A stretch of 64,000 nt of DNA from Phoenix dactylifera (GCF_009389715.1 NW_024067684.1:1349501-1413500); one strand, 5' to 3'; shown: positions 12,557 through 24,554, counted from the first letter of the stretch. Notes: generated from the letters alone by a model not told the origin. Translations and numbers: made by a program.

Positions 12557-14629
12557 TGTCACGCCCCCGGCCTGATATTGTGAGCCGGAGGTCGCGCCAA
12601 CCGCCGCACACCCATAGGAAACTCTCCCTACGAGCATACAAGGCATCTTAACCAACATCTCAATTATATAAATCCAAAAATAATTCAACTAAATAAATGC
12701 AATCTTATTCCATTGACTAACTCAAGTCATAAAGTCTCACAGTTCCAAATATGCAGCGGAACAATAATTTATCAGCATGCAACACTTAGTTCTTAAAATA
12801 ACAAAACCTTGCAATGTCCAACAATCATAATGAATATCCAAGATAACAGTTCAACTTAAATAACCCTAATCTAAGATAGCTTGCACCACAATCCTTCTAG
12901 TCGCTCTCCTATTTTGGAACCCCAATAGACTAGTTTTCGAAATCTGTAAAACAACAAAAAATTGTATAATGAGCTAAACAACCCAGTAAGTAATGAATAC
13001 TTTAGCTAGATAAATCAGCAATAATATGTAGAAAATAAATATATATGCAGTTCCAAGGTACAAGTCAAATATTTCTTAAATTCTTAAGATTCTTTTCACG
13101 GTTTTGAGATTCTTTCACATATTCAATTTATCTTGTCGATCCTGAACTATGACCATATGTTTCCTGTGGCAGGGTCATCATCACCGACTAATCTTCTTGC
13201 GGTGAGTCCTTCAGAATAGTCGATTGCCAACGTATCTGCCCCCGTTGGCGGGATCCTCAACATAGCTAGGTTGAAGTTTAATTAGTTCTCTATTTCATAT
13301 TTCAGTTATGAAAACATGCAGTGTCAAAACCAAATATCGTTTATATCTTAATTTCTTTCAATTTATCAGCTTCAACTCAACAGCGAGGAACTATGACCAC
13401 ATGTTCCCTGTGGCAGGGCCATATCACCGACTAGTCTTCTTGCGATACCAATGTATTAGCCCCCATTGGCAGGATCCTCAACATAGCCTGACTGCGAGTC
13501 TGATTTATTTCTAGTTATTATCTTTTCTCACATTATGTTCAGTGTTCCAAACCGAAAGGTACAATGTCAGAGCAATCAAACACAATCCAAATCAGAAGCA
13601 AATACGTCCAATTAGAGTCATACAGTATTTTAAAAATATACATATAACCCATGCATCAAATTCGTAATCACGAATAATTCGATTCGTAAAACATATATAG
13701 TTTGTCGATAAATCTAGTAAAGAGGTTACATCACTTACTTTACGAACGCGATTCACAACAAATCCAATTAATTCCGCAAATCCCTCACAGAACCTAACAT
13801 CCAAAACTCATATTCTTCTTTTAAAATTCATCACAATATATGTATGCAAAAACTTAAATTTTAATATTCTCCCATGGCTGACTCTGCAGAAGTGCATAGC
13901 ACCCCGAGTTCGGATTCGTACCCATAAACCACCCCCTCTATTTATCTATTTATCTATTTTTATTTTTTAATTTTTATTCTCTTTTCTTTTTCTTTTTCCT
14001 TCTTCTTTTGTTTTTCCTTTTTTCCTTCATCTCCCGACTCCTCTCTTCTCCTTTGGCGAAACTGGGGCCGTGACCCCCCTTCTTTTTCTTCTTCCCTCCT
14101 CGGTCGAGCCCAAGGGCGGCCACGGTGGCCGGCCCTAACAGCGGCAGGAGGTGGCAGAGCAAGCCCGACCACCCCCGGCAGTTGGCGGTGGCGAACAAGG
14201 CCGGTGGCAAGAGCTTCCGGGTCGAATAGAACACCCTTTTTTTGACCCAATTTCAGCGATCGGCTAGCTCAAAACCACCATGCACTATGGCTAATCACCA
14301 AAAGAGGAGGAGGAGAAGGCCTTACCTCAGCCCCGATGAAGGTCCGGCGGCTTTCTTCCTCTTCGACGGCAATGGAGGAAAAAGGACCACCCCCTATGGC
14401 TTTAACGACTCTCTCTCTCCCTCTCTCTTAGGCGGCAACACGAAGAAGAACCCCACCTCCCTCTTCTTGGGTGTGGCGGCTCTCCCTGATACCACAAAGG
14501 AGGAGAAGAAGCCCTAAATCAGAGTCTCCTTCTCCTTCGGGATGGATCCTTCCATCTCGCCGCCACATATGAGGTCGAAACTTGGGACTGGGCCGGTCAA
14601 GTTGATCGGGCCAGTTCCAGGGTCTCACA
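12557..14629 (-). mobile_element. 2.07-kb solo LTR (gypsy-like) nested in the iMet LTR element
   Basis: The block begins TGTCACGCCCCCGG and ends GGGTCTCACA on the plus strand, giving TG...CA ends. It is flanked by ACAAT (12552-12556) and GCAAT (14630-14634), a 5-bp target duplication with one mismatch. No primer site, polypurine tract or coding region lies inside, so it is a solo LTR left by LTR-LTR recombination. A TTACTGGGTTGTTTAGCTCA-like stretch on the minus strand matches the TTACTGAGCTGTGTAGCTCA stretch in the solo LTR at 55755-58374. The two therefore belong to related families, and this copy is in reverse orientation. Both lengths and the CACGCCCC ends suit long-LTR gypsy elements such as the Tekay/Del lineage; that is an inference. 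Confidence 0.85.
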
Positions 14630-15696
14630 GCAATGCTGACGTAGCTAACTGATGCAGTAGACTAATGCATCCATTGACATGACTAACATAGCAAACTGGT
14701 GTGTTTGTAGATGTGTTTGAATGACGTGTTTGACGATGTAGCTGATTGACTTATCTGATGATGTGGCAGCGAGAAGACACATAGAAGATGACAATTGCAG
14801 TAAGGACAGAGCTCAGAAAGAAGACAACTGAAGGTTGACGATCCTCATAGACAGAGGCACAATGAAAGAGAAGCAAGAGACCTCGAACTGGATGATGAAG
14901 GAGCCGGAGGTAGCAAATAAAATCGGAGATGGAAAAAAAGGGACTAAGCAATGATGAGGATAGATGACCGAAGATCTGAAGCTAAAAAGAAAAGCGATAG
15001 AGAGAAACTACGGATCCATTAGCAAATAAAGAATTTTCGGGTATTAAGCTACTAAAAATAGAGGATATACAGATGTACTAAGGAATATGAGATCTTCAAA
15101 TATTGATTCACTAGGAAATAGATGATTTGCAGGGAAACAGAGACTCTGTGGATCCACTAGAATATAGTGGATCTTTGGGTGTTGATTTACCATAAAATAG
15201 AGATCGATAGATCAACAATAGGAGTCTCCAATTAAAGCTTCTAGACATGGCAACGACGACATAGTAAAGGCAGAATAGATAGCGGCAGCTATTAAAAGAT
15301 TATCGGTGGCTTTGATACCATGTTAAAATATTTGTAGAAGAAGAAAAAAATAATAAAGAGAAAGAGAGAGAAAAGTAATTTTATTTCTTTGTTCCATCAC
15401 ATACAGTACATCTCACGGGCTGTATATATTTGTGTACAGATATCATATAAGAAAAATAATATGAGCTGATGTAGGATCGCACTAACAAAAAAAAATATTA
15501 TGGGTGATTCAGGTTGTTATGTAATCTCTAAAATCACTTTAACAAGATCATGCTAAAAAAAATAATATAAGTTGATATAGGATTATATTAATAAAAAAAA
15601 ATATTATAAGTTATACAAATTGTTACATGATTTCTAAAATTACGTTGACAGCATACAGAGCATCTTGTATATATTTAGGTGTCTTTGCATATCTCT

Positions 15697-18600
15697 TTAC
15701 AAAGCCAGAAAGACGACTCCAAGTGCAGTAGAAGTGAGCACAATGGGAAGGCAGCAGCTGTGGGTGCTGCTCGCTGCATTATGCCTCCGGTGGCCAGCGG
15801 CAGCTCCATTCCTTGGAGCAGCCAGACCCCCTCCAATCACTGGGATTACCCTTCCATCAGGTGTGTTGGAAGTGCCATCTGAGGCTCCATCACCACCATT
15901 ACCAGATGAACCACCATGCCCTCCATGCGAACCGCCACCACTTGACCGTCTGGTGGCGGTCGTTTTGTTTTCTCCTGCTGTTTCCTGCATGCGAGCTGGA
16001 GGAGCAATTAAAGTACGTAAGATGACAAAATCAATGACATTAATGTATTTGCTGGTATCTACAGAATAACAAAGTCTCAAGGTATGCAATATTAAGTCAA
16101 GAGCAATTTTACAAGCCACCAGATTAGTCCTTACTGCAAACAAAAGCTCATCGAGGAAGTAACTAAAGATTGGATGTAACTGTTCCTCCTCAAAAGGATT
16201 ACTATCAGCCAAGAGTCCAGGAAAAGAGCCATTTTTTTCATGGCTTGAACCACCACTAATGCATTCTCATTGATAAGACCACCATTTTATGAACACAGAA
16301 AAGAAAAATAAAATGGTTATACCATTGGCAATCAGATGTAGGGGGGAAAATGCATTTTTTGAAGATCTATTTATGAAGTGCCACTAACAGCAGATCAAGT
16401 GAAGCAATTTCAATCAAGTCAAAGGTCTCAAAAGACATAGGCATGATTAAAGATAACTTTGATAGTGGTAAGGGGAAATGAACTGTAAGGAAATTTATAA
16501 GTTGGAGGATCCATCCTTATATGTGTACCATTCAATAAGAAATAATTGCAAGGAGAGCAGTGCTATGGTAACTCAGAAAAATCACTCAAGAAAGTCATTC
16601 AACTGTCTTCCACCATTCACTTTGCTTCAATATGAGGCACCGTTCACAATGCAAATACAAAGGGAGCATGAGAACACAAACACCAGCTGAGTGATTTTTT
16701 GAGCTGCACCTGAGTTACTAAAGTATTTCTGTTGCAAGTAGGTTTGATGTGTCCAACCTTAGAATCAGGGGATTAGGCTTCATATTTCTATAATGTCTCA
16801 CTACCCTCATTTTCTTTTTTCTGAAATTATCAGTAATTTTATTTTCTGTTGTTTAAACATTTTGGACATCTAATGTGTTTGCTAAAAAGAAGTTGCTTTT
16901 ATCATGATAGGAAGCGAACTATTCACAAGCAACATAGAAACCGTAAAGGACTAGAATCTATTCTTTTCCTTCAGAATACTTAAAAACACTGCTTTCAGAA
17001 TATGTCCCAGATTTCTTTGTCAGTGTGAGGCTACTAGGCCACTGAGCAAAAGCTCCCAACAATGTGCTCAGGATTACTCAAATATAAGCTACTAATTCTA
17101 TAAAGTTGGCATGATGCGCCACTTTTCAAAGCGCATCATAAAATTTTTATCAGGAAAACTTGTGAGCAATATCGTTTGTTCATATTCTCATGACAAGGAC
17201 TTGCCAGCAATAGTTGACAATCTTCACAGGTGGACACACTGAACTCAACAGAAAAAGGATTATAAGTGCTTACATAGATGTTACAGGAGAAAGCCTTTTA
17301 AGAAAATCCTCCGGATAAGGTCGGTGCCGACATTAACTAAGAATCACCAAAGAACCTAAATATCTCACATGACAGCACCTCCATGTTCACAAGGATTTTT
17401 CAAGACTCCAAAACCAAATAATTATAGAAGAGTTTGCGAGCCTTGCTAGCAAAGTCACCTCTTTCTGAAGAAGTTAATAACTGAACATAAAGTCACCGAC
17501 CAAGAAGGGCCTAAATACAAATTTGAGACAACCAAAAATGTTGAACCATTTATTGCCACCTTCTCCAGCAGGTGAAATCCTTTCCAATGAGAAAGTGTTG
17601 AAGAAGTTGGTCACTTTTATAAAACTAGTGGCGCATCGACTTTTGTGTCCAGCCCGAAGAATCCATGTCACCATGCGTCTGTGAGTTGGATGTGTGTCGG
17701 ACACCCTAAGTACTTCCTAACTTGTTTGCAGGTTTTATATATTGGTAGTTTTGGAACCCTAATATTCATCTAACCACTACTTAAGATCTGTGGAAATATC
17801 ACTAACTTACCAGCATAAACCTTTTGACATATGTGTCAAGAAAAGCCCCAGTTAATGGAATGTTTCAAATCAAGGGTAACATTATGAACAATCACACTCA
17901 TATGTCAGCACTCAACAAATAAAAAGCACTTTGTCAATTTTATACAGAAAATAGAACACCTTAATAATACATTTACAACATTGAATAATAATGTAAATAT
18001 CAATTTATGAATATTAATTTTCTCATGTACTCATATCTAGTTTTATTCCTATTGCTAAATCACACACTCCCAATCTTGTGCTCATAACCATGCAACACTG
18101 GATAACACTCATGGCATTGGAATCACATCCGATGTATTGAATTTAATTAGAAATCATTATTTCGGTTGGCTAGAAGATATTTAACAACTTCTAAAAAGGA
18201 TTTTATAGAACGGTAGCTGTTTTAGGGTCCTAAGGTTCTTTTGAGGCCAGCCTGAAATCATATAGGTGACACACAAGGCAACTACTTAGATAAAGAGTAT
18301 CTTATCGAATTATATAAGAACTCATGCTTTATGTCATTTGTCCAGCTATCTTAGTATAATATGTGACCAATGCCTAACAACGAGCCAAAAATGAATATGC
18401 TTCTCTCAGATTCTCAAAATAAATCTACCTTCACAATATCATGTTTTGACGAACAGACTTTCCATATAAAAAACAAAAGTAGATGAGTGAAATCTTTAGA
18501 AAACAATTGATCCATAAATCTGCAAAATAAGATTGGAAAATAATAGAATAAGAAAACAGAAAGTGACAAATAATTGTCTTTTGTATTTAATTTTTCGAAG

Positions 18601-20682
18601 CCAGGTCATCATTAAAATACAGCTGCCATGATCAATTATACCACAATACAAGTCAGTTAATGTTTCGATGTTCAAGGGGCATAAAACCCTCTAGAGGAAA
18701 CTCAATCCTCAGAAGTGCTTTCAAGGATATAGGCATCACTATATTAAGTTTTGGCCGTTACAACAGGCCTGAATCATGTTTTCCTCATACTTTGTTTAGA
18801 AATTTTTATTTGCATAGACAATGATTTTGGGTAACTTCGCTTGACCTGCGCATACTGAAGAAATAAATGAGTGAGGAGAAGAGAAGCTTGCATGCATCAC
18901 CAAAGTTTTATGAGCAACTAGTCAGGCGGATGAGGGACTGAGAGTATGCTCAAACTTGAAAGCAAAAGAGACCAAACTAGAGCAAAATAAGAGTACATGT
19001 AAGACTGAGACATGGAAATATTGAATTTCAATAATCATAGATTTTAAAATTCATCTTTCCACAAAAGTTGTATTCTGCATGTTTCATAGGGTAGGGTTAC
19101 TAATGAAATTTAACCACTCATGAAAAGCTCATGCTCGGCTCAAGAACTGGCTCATTCAAACTTAATTAAAAATTAGTTGAGTCGAACCTGTATTTTAGGG
19201 CTTATCTTATAATTGATCCAACTGCAAGAGATATAAGCTTGAGTTTGGCTTAAAAGTTAGCCCATTCAGGTGAGTTATGAGCTGAGCTTGAGCACATGTT
19301 ATTATGATTGTGCTAAAGCTGAAGAATCCAATAGTTAGATGATTTTGCATGTTTGCTTCCCAAATCCTCAAAATAGTTGCCAATTTATTTTCTCTGGTTG
19401 CAGGATCATGCACACATCTTAGGCACCAGCCCGATTCATATTGTTCATAGGACTTCGAGCATCTATTGACAAGCAACTACCCAAGAATATATGATATCTT
19501 ATTGCAACAACCTTTGTTATCTTAAAGAAGATGCATCTTTCATGCCTAACATTTCCATCTATTAGATGCTCCTATTTTTTTTTAGGTTACAAATTTTTTA
19601 TTTAAAAGCTCCTCAAACTGTCTAGACTAGAGATTCAGTCCAAATCATTCAACTAAAAACAAAATTTTGAAATGTATGGAAAAAATAATTTGTTCAAAGC
19701 TTCACATTAGTGTCACTATTGGGATACCGTTTTTCTCATTCTTCTCCATATTTGGTAGATAACAAAGGCCGATGGATAAAAAAAGTCCAAAATTCTCATT
19801 TAATAAAAAAAATTACAATTACAGACAAAGTAGTTTAGTAGCGCAACAGGTGGCTCCTGGTATAATGGCAAGGTTGCTCCACTATGAGCTAGGTATTATG
19901 GATTTAAAACATGGAAGCAACCTTTCTACACAGGATAAGGCTGCGTACATTTTAACCTCTCTAGATCCCGCAATGGTGGGAGCCTGTCCTTTTAGTAGTT
20001 CAACCACCCAAAATATAGACAACTCAAACTGGCATGAAACTAGACATTCTCGTAGTAAAAGCTTGAACCATGAAGGCAAGAAAACAATTATCATCATTAC
20101 CATCAAATAAAATTAATCATGATCTCATAACAATTAATTTGGAAATAACTCATTCCTCACCTTTTATTTCTCAATTGCACTTCAGAGATGGGCCCAAGCT
20201 AGTAGATTGTTTTTACTTATTAACACAGACTATAAAGCTATATCCTGAACATATCTGAAAGGGCAAAAAATACACCTTTCCATATTTTTAGATTCCTTTT
20301 CTCATATCTCGCCCAATTATCTTTGGAATCCCTTTCATTGCAGTTTCTTCAATCCTTATTCATAATCTAAATTCACATGCATACTTTTAACATACAAACG
20401 GAAATCCATAAACAAACTGATCATCTATCAGAACCAATAACAGCTCAAAACCAAGTTCTCATAACCACCACCACCCCACCCCACCCCACCAAAAAAAAGA
20501 AAAAGGAAAAAAATAAAAGCGGAAGCAACAAAAAACTCAAGCACCAGAAAACAGCATCAAAACAGAAGGAACAGATAGAAAAACTTACCTGAATCATTGG
20601 CGCCAATCGACTGCACCACTAGAAGAAGAAGAAACAGAGCAAGGAGCAAAAGGAGAGCAAGTTTTCTCCACCTATTTCCCAT
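15697..20682 (-). CDS. Small secreted glycine-rich protein with probable GPI-anchor tail (2 exons)
   Basis: Exon 1 is 20682-20589, and its donor CAG/GTAAGT is a perfect match to consensus. Exon 2 is 15995-15697, preceded by a CCTCCAG acceptor. The join keeps phase and gives 130 residues. Residues 1-28 are a strong signal peptide (MGNRWRKLALLLLLALFLLL...SIGAND). The middle is hydrophilic, with GGGSHGGHGGSSGNGGDG glycine repeats. A conserved-looking NTPDGRVIPVIGGGLAAP segment follows, then a hydrophobic C-terminus (IVLTSTALGVVFLAL) that would suit GPI anchoring. I recognise no enzymatic domain and infer a cell-surface or cell-wall location. The intron is 4.6 kb, very long for such a small gene. 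The gene is divergent from the PPR gene starting at 20871. The exon join rests on splice signals and protein character, and transcript data would settle it. Confidence 0.75.
19845..19992 (+). mobile_element. Au-type SINE (tRNA-derived) in the glycine-rich gene intron
   Basis: The stretch has a tRNA-like head with an A-box-like TGGTATAATGGCAAGG (19857-19872), a decayed B box (GGATTTAAAACATG, 19910-19923), and the body words GGTTGCTCC, AAGGCTGCGTACATTTT and ATCCCGCAATGGTGGGAGCC. These match the consensus I remember for the Au SINE family, which is widespread in plants. It lies in antisense orientation within the large intron of the gene at 15697-20682. No clear target duplication is visible. 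Confidence 0.75.
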
Positions 20683-20870
20683 CTCTACATCCACCAAAGC
20701 TAAACCAAACCCATTTCCCTCTCCTCCTCTCTCACTTAACCTCGGATAAAGGCAGCGGGAGTGCGCTCACAGACGTGTCAGATTCTCCATTGCTTTTAAG
20801 GTAGCCGTGGTCCACCGCGGTAATCCAAGCTAACCTCACCGCGGTGCCCCTACATAAATCCCTGTGGGAT
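20683..20870. promoter_or_regulatory. Divergent (bidirectional) promoter region
   Basis: Only 188 bp separate the start codon of the glycine-rich gene (20682, -) from that of the PPR gene (20871, +). Both 5' UTRs and core promoters must lie here unless the true transcription starts are inside the other gene. An ACGTG core is at about 20772, and the palindrome CACCGCGGT occurs twice (about 20811-20820 and 20837-20845). I see no clear TATA box for either side. Confidence 0.5.
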
Positions 20871-22820
20871 ATGGTGCGAGCCTCTCTTCCCTTCCTAACG
20901 GCTAGTAATCCCATGCTCAAATTTAAATGTTTACGTCTCTCCCTCCATCCCCATGAAGCCAAAAATCTCTTCTTTTCTTCTTCCTCGGCCGTGGCAGCGG
21001 TGGCACCCGTGGTTATAGAGTCCATTTCACAGCCACAAAGGATCGTTTCAAATCTCGAAACTCGAGTCCCGGAGACCCGCTTCTTCCCCATCTCCCTTGA
21101 TCCCAGATCCTTTGTCGCGGCCCTGGTGCAATGCTGGAACCCAACCCAGGTCAAGCAGGTTCATGCCTTGGCTATCACCACCTCAATGATCGAAAACCTC
21201 GGCGTCGCCAACAAGCTGGTATATATCTATGCGCAGTACAGGGCGTTGGCTGATGCCCATGCTCTCTTTTGCCGGATGAAAGAGCGGGACAATGTGTCTT
21301 GGAGTGTGATGGTCGGTGGGTTTGCAAAGATTGAAGATTACGAGAATTCTTTGAGAATTTTTAGAGAGTACATTCGTTCTGGCTCTCGGGTTGATAACTA
21401 CACTCTGCCTTTTGCATTAAGAGTGTGTAGAGATACAATGTCAGTCCAATTGGGTACGGAGATCCACCATCTTGTTTACAAGGCTGGGCTTCACTCGGAT
21501 CTCTTTGTGTCGGCAGCATTAGTCGACATGTATGCCAGATGTGGGCTTGTTGAGGATGCTCGCAAGGTGTTTGATAAGATGTCGAAGAGGGACATGGTGA
21601 GTTGGACGGTCATGATTTCCGGGTATGCCGAGTGTGGGAACCCTGATGAGTCTCTGGTTTTGTTTGACAAAATGATGGAAGAAGGAATTGTTCCTGATAA
21701 GGTCACGATGGTGACCGTTGCTTTTGCTTGTGCGAAGCTAGGGGCCATGCATAAGGCTAAGATGGTCCATGATTACATATCAAGGAGAAATTTCTCATTT
21801 GATGTGATTTTGGGGACAGCAATGATCGATATGTATGCCAGATGTGGCAGCATGGATGCTGCCAGGGAGATCTTTGATCGGATGAAGGAAAAGAATGTCA
21901 TTACTTGGAGCTCTATGATATCGGCTTATGGGATTCATGGGCATGGTAGAGCAGCTTTGGAGTTGTTCCCTCAGATGTTGGAGAGTGGGATTCGACCAAA
22001 CCGAATTACCTTTGTTTCCATCCTATCTGCTTGTAGTCATGCTGGTTTGGTTAATGAAGGTCGGCAGTTTTTCCATTCAATGAAGAGAGACTATTCGATT
22101 GAACCGGATTTGAAGCACTACACTTGCATGGTGGATCTTCTTGGCCGAGCAGGAAAACTTGATGAGGCACTGGAATTGTCAAACAGAATGAATTTAGAGA
22201 AAGATGAGGGCTTTTGGGGTGCATTGTTAGGTGCTTGTAGGATCCATGGGAATGTAGGGCTGGCAGAGAAGGCTGCAAAAAGCCTTCTCGAACTTGGTCC
22301 ACGAAATTCTGGCTACTACATTTTGCTTTCTAATATATATGCCAATGCGGGTAGGTGGGAAGATGTGGCCAAGGTAAGGGATTTGATGTCCAGCAGGAGA
22401 TTGAAGAAGACTCCTGGTTGGACATGGATTGAGATTGATAACACGGCTTATCAGTTTAGAGTGGGTGACAAGAGCCATCCTCAATCAAAGGAGATCTATG
22501 AAATGTTGAAGGTCCTGAGAGAGAAGTTGGAGTTGGCTGGTTACGTTCCTGATACAAATTTTGTGCTGCATGACGTGGACGAGGAACTTAAAGCAGAGTT
22601 CTTATACACTCACAGTGAAAAGCTGGCGATTGCGTTTGGTCTCATTGCAACAGCTGATGGAACAACAATCAGGATAGCTAAGAACCTTAGAGTCTGTGGG
22701 GACTGCCACACATTTACTAAGCTGGTATCGGCTATTGTACAGAGGGAGATCATTGTTCGAGATGCAAACCGATTTCACCACTTTAAAGAAGGGTGCTGTT
22801 CTTGTGGGGACTATTGGTGA
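20871..22820 (+). CDS. Pentatricopeptide repeat protein, PLS-DYW class
   Basis: This intronless gene encodes 649 residues from the ATG at 20871; the open frame upstream begins with GTG. DYW-class PPR proteins bind specific organelle RNA sites and carry a cytidine-deaminase-like domain for C-to-U editing. A leader of about 85 residues, rich in Ser, Arg and Ala, suits plastid or mitochondrial import. Several P, L and S repeats follow, with typical words VSAALVDMYARCGLVEDARK, MVSWTVMISGYAECG and GTAMIDMYARCGSMDAA. Then come the E and E+ motifs (HYTCMVDLLGRAGKLDEA, GYYILLSNIYANAGRWEDV) and the DYW domain. That domain shows the catalytic HSE (in HSEKLAIAFG), the zinc-binding CGDC and the terminal CSCGDYW. 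All key deaminase residues are present and the frame is intact. The edited target cannot be read from the sequence. Confidence 0.95.
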   Translation: MVRASLPFLTASNPMLKFKCLRLSLHPHEAKNLFFSSSSAVAAVAPVVIESISQPQRIVSNLETRVPETRFFPISLDPRSFVAALVQCWNPTQVKQVHALAITTSMIENLGVANKLVYIYAQYRALADAHALFCRMKERDNVSWSVMVGGFAKIEDYENSLRIFREYIRSGSRVDNYTLPFALRVCRDTMSVQLGTEIHHLVYKAGLHSDLFVSAALVDMYARCGLVEDARKVFDKMSKRDMVSWTVMISGYAECGNPDESLVLFDKMMEEGIVPDKVTMVTVAFACAKLGAMHKAKMVHDYISRRNFSFDVILGTAMIDMYARCGSMDAAREIFDRMKEKNVITWSSMISAYGIHGHGRAALELFPQMLESGIRPNRITFVSILSACSHAGLVNEGRQFFHSMKRDYSIEPDLKHYTCMVDLLGRAGKLDEALELSNRMNLEKDEGFWGALLGACRIHGNVGLAEKAAKSLLELGPRNSGYYILLSNIYANAGRWEDVAKVRDLMSSRRLKKTPGWTWIEIDNTAYQFRVGDKSHPQSKEIYEMLKVLREKLELAGYVPDTNFVLHDVDEELKAEFLYTHSEKLAIAFGLIATADGTTIRIAKNLRVCGDCHTFTKLVSAIVQREIIVRDANRFHHFKEGCCSCGDYW

Positions 22821-24545
22821 TAAACTGAATTTGCAATGAGGTAACTCCAGTCTCCTACCATGTTGTATTATAATTTAGCATATTTTCATAATTTAAAATA
22901 GATATTATTAATGCCATTGGGCAAACATACATTTATAAAGACTTCTAAATCATGATTATGGCTCAAAAAAGGTATAATATGATATTTTGTTTGGCTAGTA
23001 ATAAAAATCGTTACTAATGCTACATATATACTTTGGGGATGCCACTCTTTCTCCATCTGGTGGAGCTTATAAGATACGGATTTTTTTTCTTCTTTTTCGA
23101 GCATCAAAACTTCTGATTGTCAAGATGACAAAGGGCTTAGCCTATTGTTTATTAAGTCATGAATTCTTGGCTAAAATGAAACTGACTTGTGAATTTCATT
23201 GGCTATTGTTTGTATGACCTTTTTCTCATTAGTTTGTTAAATTTGACTAGGACTGCTGCCCAGAAACAAAAAATTGCCTGGAAAGCATATAATGGCCAAA
23301 ACTTGTGTTTAACTATGCTATTGCTATCAACACCTTCAAGAATTACAGTTCTGGCAACATAATAAAGATGTTTGTTTGATCAGAAAAGATATTAAGGATA
23401 GACACGTTCTGTCTTGCTGTAATTTTCAGTTAGAGTATCTGGCTTATCATTGGACTCATTGCTTACCAAATAACAATCTTACATTCGTTCCTATCCTTAT
23501 ACAATCTATTCATGCATTTGGACTCTTTAAGGTTTGCTAATCATTTGCATAAACTTACTCCAAGTCACCATTGTAGTATCATCACAGGCTCCTTGCTTGT
23601 TGGAGTTGCATAGGATCATAATGGAAAGATGCTTTCATCCATTATATTTCAGGATTCATCTCGGGTAGGGTGATCAAAACAACTTGAACAAGTAATTTGG
23701 CCAAGTATCTGCTGCCAATTCATAGGAATTTATTGTTAGAATTCAGCCAGTTTTAAAAAGTTTACTAGACTTCCCTTGTCATACTTTGATCAATGTGGGT
23801 GATCCCATATAGATGAGATATGATTTTCTGGTTAAGTGCAGGTTATAAGGATTAATCTGTACATTCCAGAAAGCATAACTTCCTTCTAATGTGCATATAG
23901 TAGAAAAGAAGCTAATAAACTCCTGCATATGCTGCACAATCATAGTTCAGCTGGTTGCTATTCCTCTCTACTAGGGAGAGGTCTAAGGTTCAAACCCCGA
24001 GTTACATCCCCAACATCTTTTTTGTAAAAGAAAAATACCTAGATATAAACAAAACCATGATTCTTGTTCATATGATATGACTATAGTTTTTTGTTGAGCT
24101 TCAACCTATTGCAACCCTCCTCCTTTATCTGGGCCATGTACAAAACATAGATGTAGTTTAATACAGTTGAACATATGAACAAAACCATGCATGTCGTAAG
24201 AAAAACATATTAATAGTATGTAAAGTTGGTGGATCACGCCCTTAATCATCTCAATCGCCTCATGAATATGAAATAAAGCTGACCACAAGGAACATCAAAG
24301 ATGGAGGAGATGTGATAATCCTTCAGAAGGATGTAAGGACCAAGTGATGTAAGTTTAGCTAAGATTTTCATGGTGTTTATGAGCTAGCCGTCAAGTTGCA
24401 GTCATATCCCCAACAGCAACCTTCTCCAGTGCAATCAGAAGACTTGCAAATTAGATGTGCCATTTAGGTTTTGTCTATTAATCCAAGGACAGCATAAGCA
24501 TCAACGGAGATGGAGAAAAAATTAGTGTAGGAATAATATTACTAA
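22821..24545. other. Intergenic region after the PPR gene
   Basis: No coding sequence is supported in these 1.7 kb. Apart from a possible SINE relic at 23941-24030, it is ordinary AT-rich DNA. Confidence 0.5.
23941..24030 (+). mobile_element. Possible tRNA-derived SINE relic
   Basis: The words TAGTTCAGCTGGTT (A-box-like, 23943-23956) and GGTTCAAACCCC (B-box-like, 23988-23999) are spaced about 32 bp apart, as in a tRNA gene promoter. An ACATCCC stretch and a T/A-rich tail follow. The sequence does not fold into a convincing complete tRNA cloverleaf, so a short SINE or tRNA relic is more likely than a gene. Confidence 0.4.
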
Positions 24546-24554
24546 CAATTTAAT

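Larger units (their letters stand above)
11774..15650 (-). mobile_element. Non-autonomous LTR retrotransposon (tRNA-iMet primed), interrupted by a solo LTR
   Basis: Two direct repeats, 11774-12091 and 15321-15650, both begin TGTTAAAATATTTG on the plus strand and end in GTTAACA/GTTGACA. On the minus strand, the sequence next to the right repeat (15320-15308) reads TGGTATCAAAGCC, close to the initiator-Met tRNA primer site TGGTATCAGAGCC. The sequence abutting the left repeat reads CTTTGAAAAGGGA, a polypurine tract. The element is therefore transcribed on the minus strand and has TG...CA termini. Apart from the nested insertion, the interior is only about 1.15 kb and holds no gag or pol, so it is a small non-autonomous element. 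The flanks CAAAC and GCATA do not match, so I see no target duplication. Confidence 0.82.

Noticed and set aside
11769-15655. Target-site duplication for the iMet LTR element
   Set aside because: The 5-bp flanks CAAAC and GCATA do not match. Either the flanks have mutated or the ends derive from different copies.
15665-16069. 134-residue proline-rich open frame on the plus strand
   Set aside because: It lies antisense to exon 2 of the glycine-rich secreted protein. Its proline runs are the complement of that protein's glycine codons.
23941-24010. A functional tRNA gene
   Set aside because: A and B box words are present, but acceptor and anticodon stems do not pair convincingly, so a SINE or tRNA relic is more likely.
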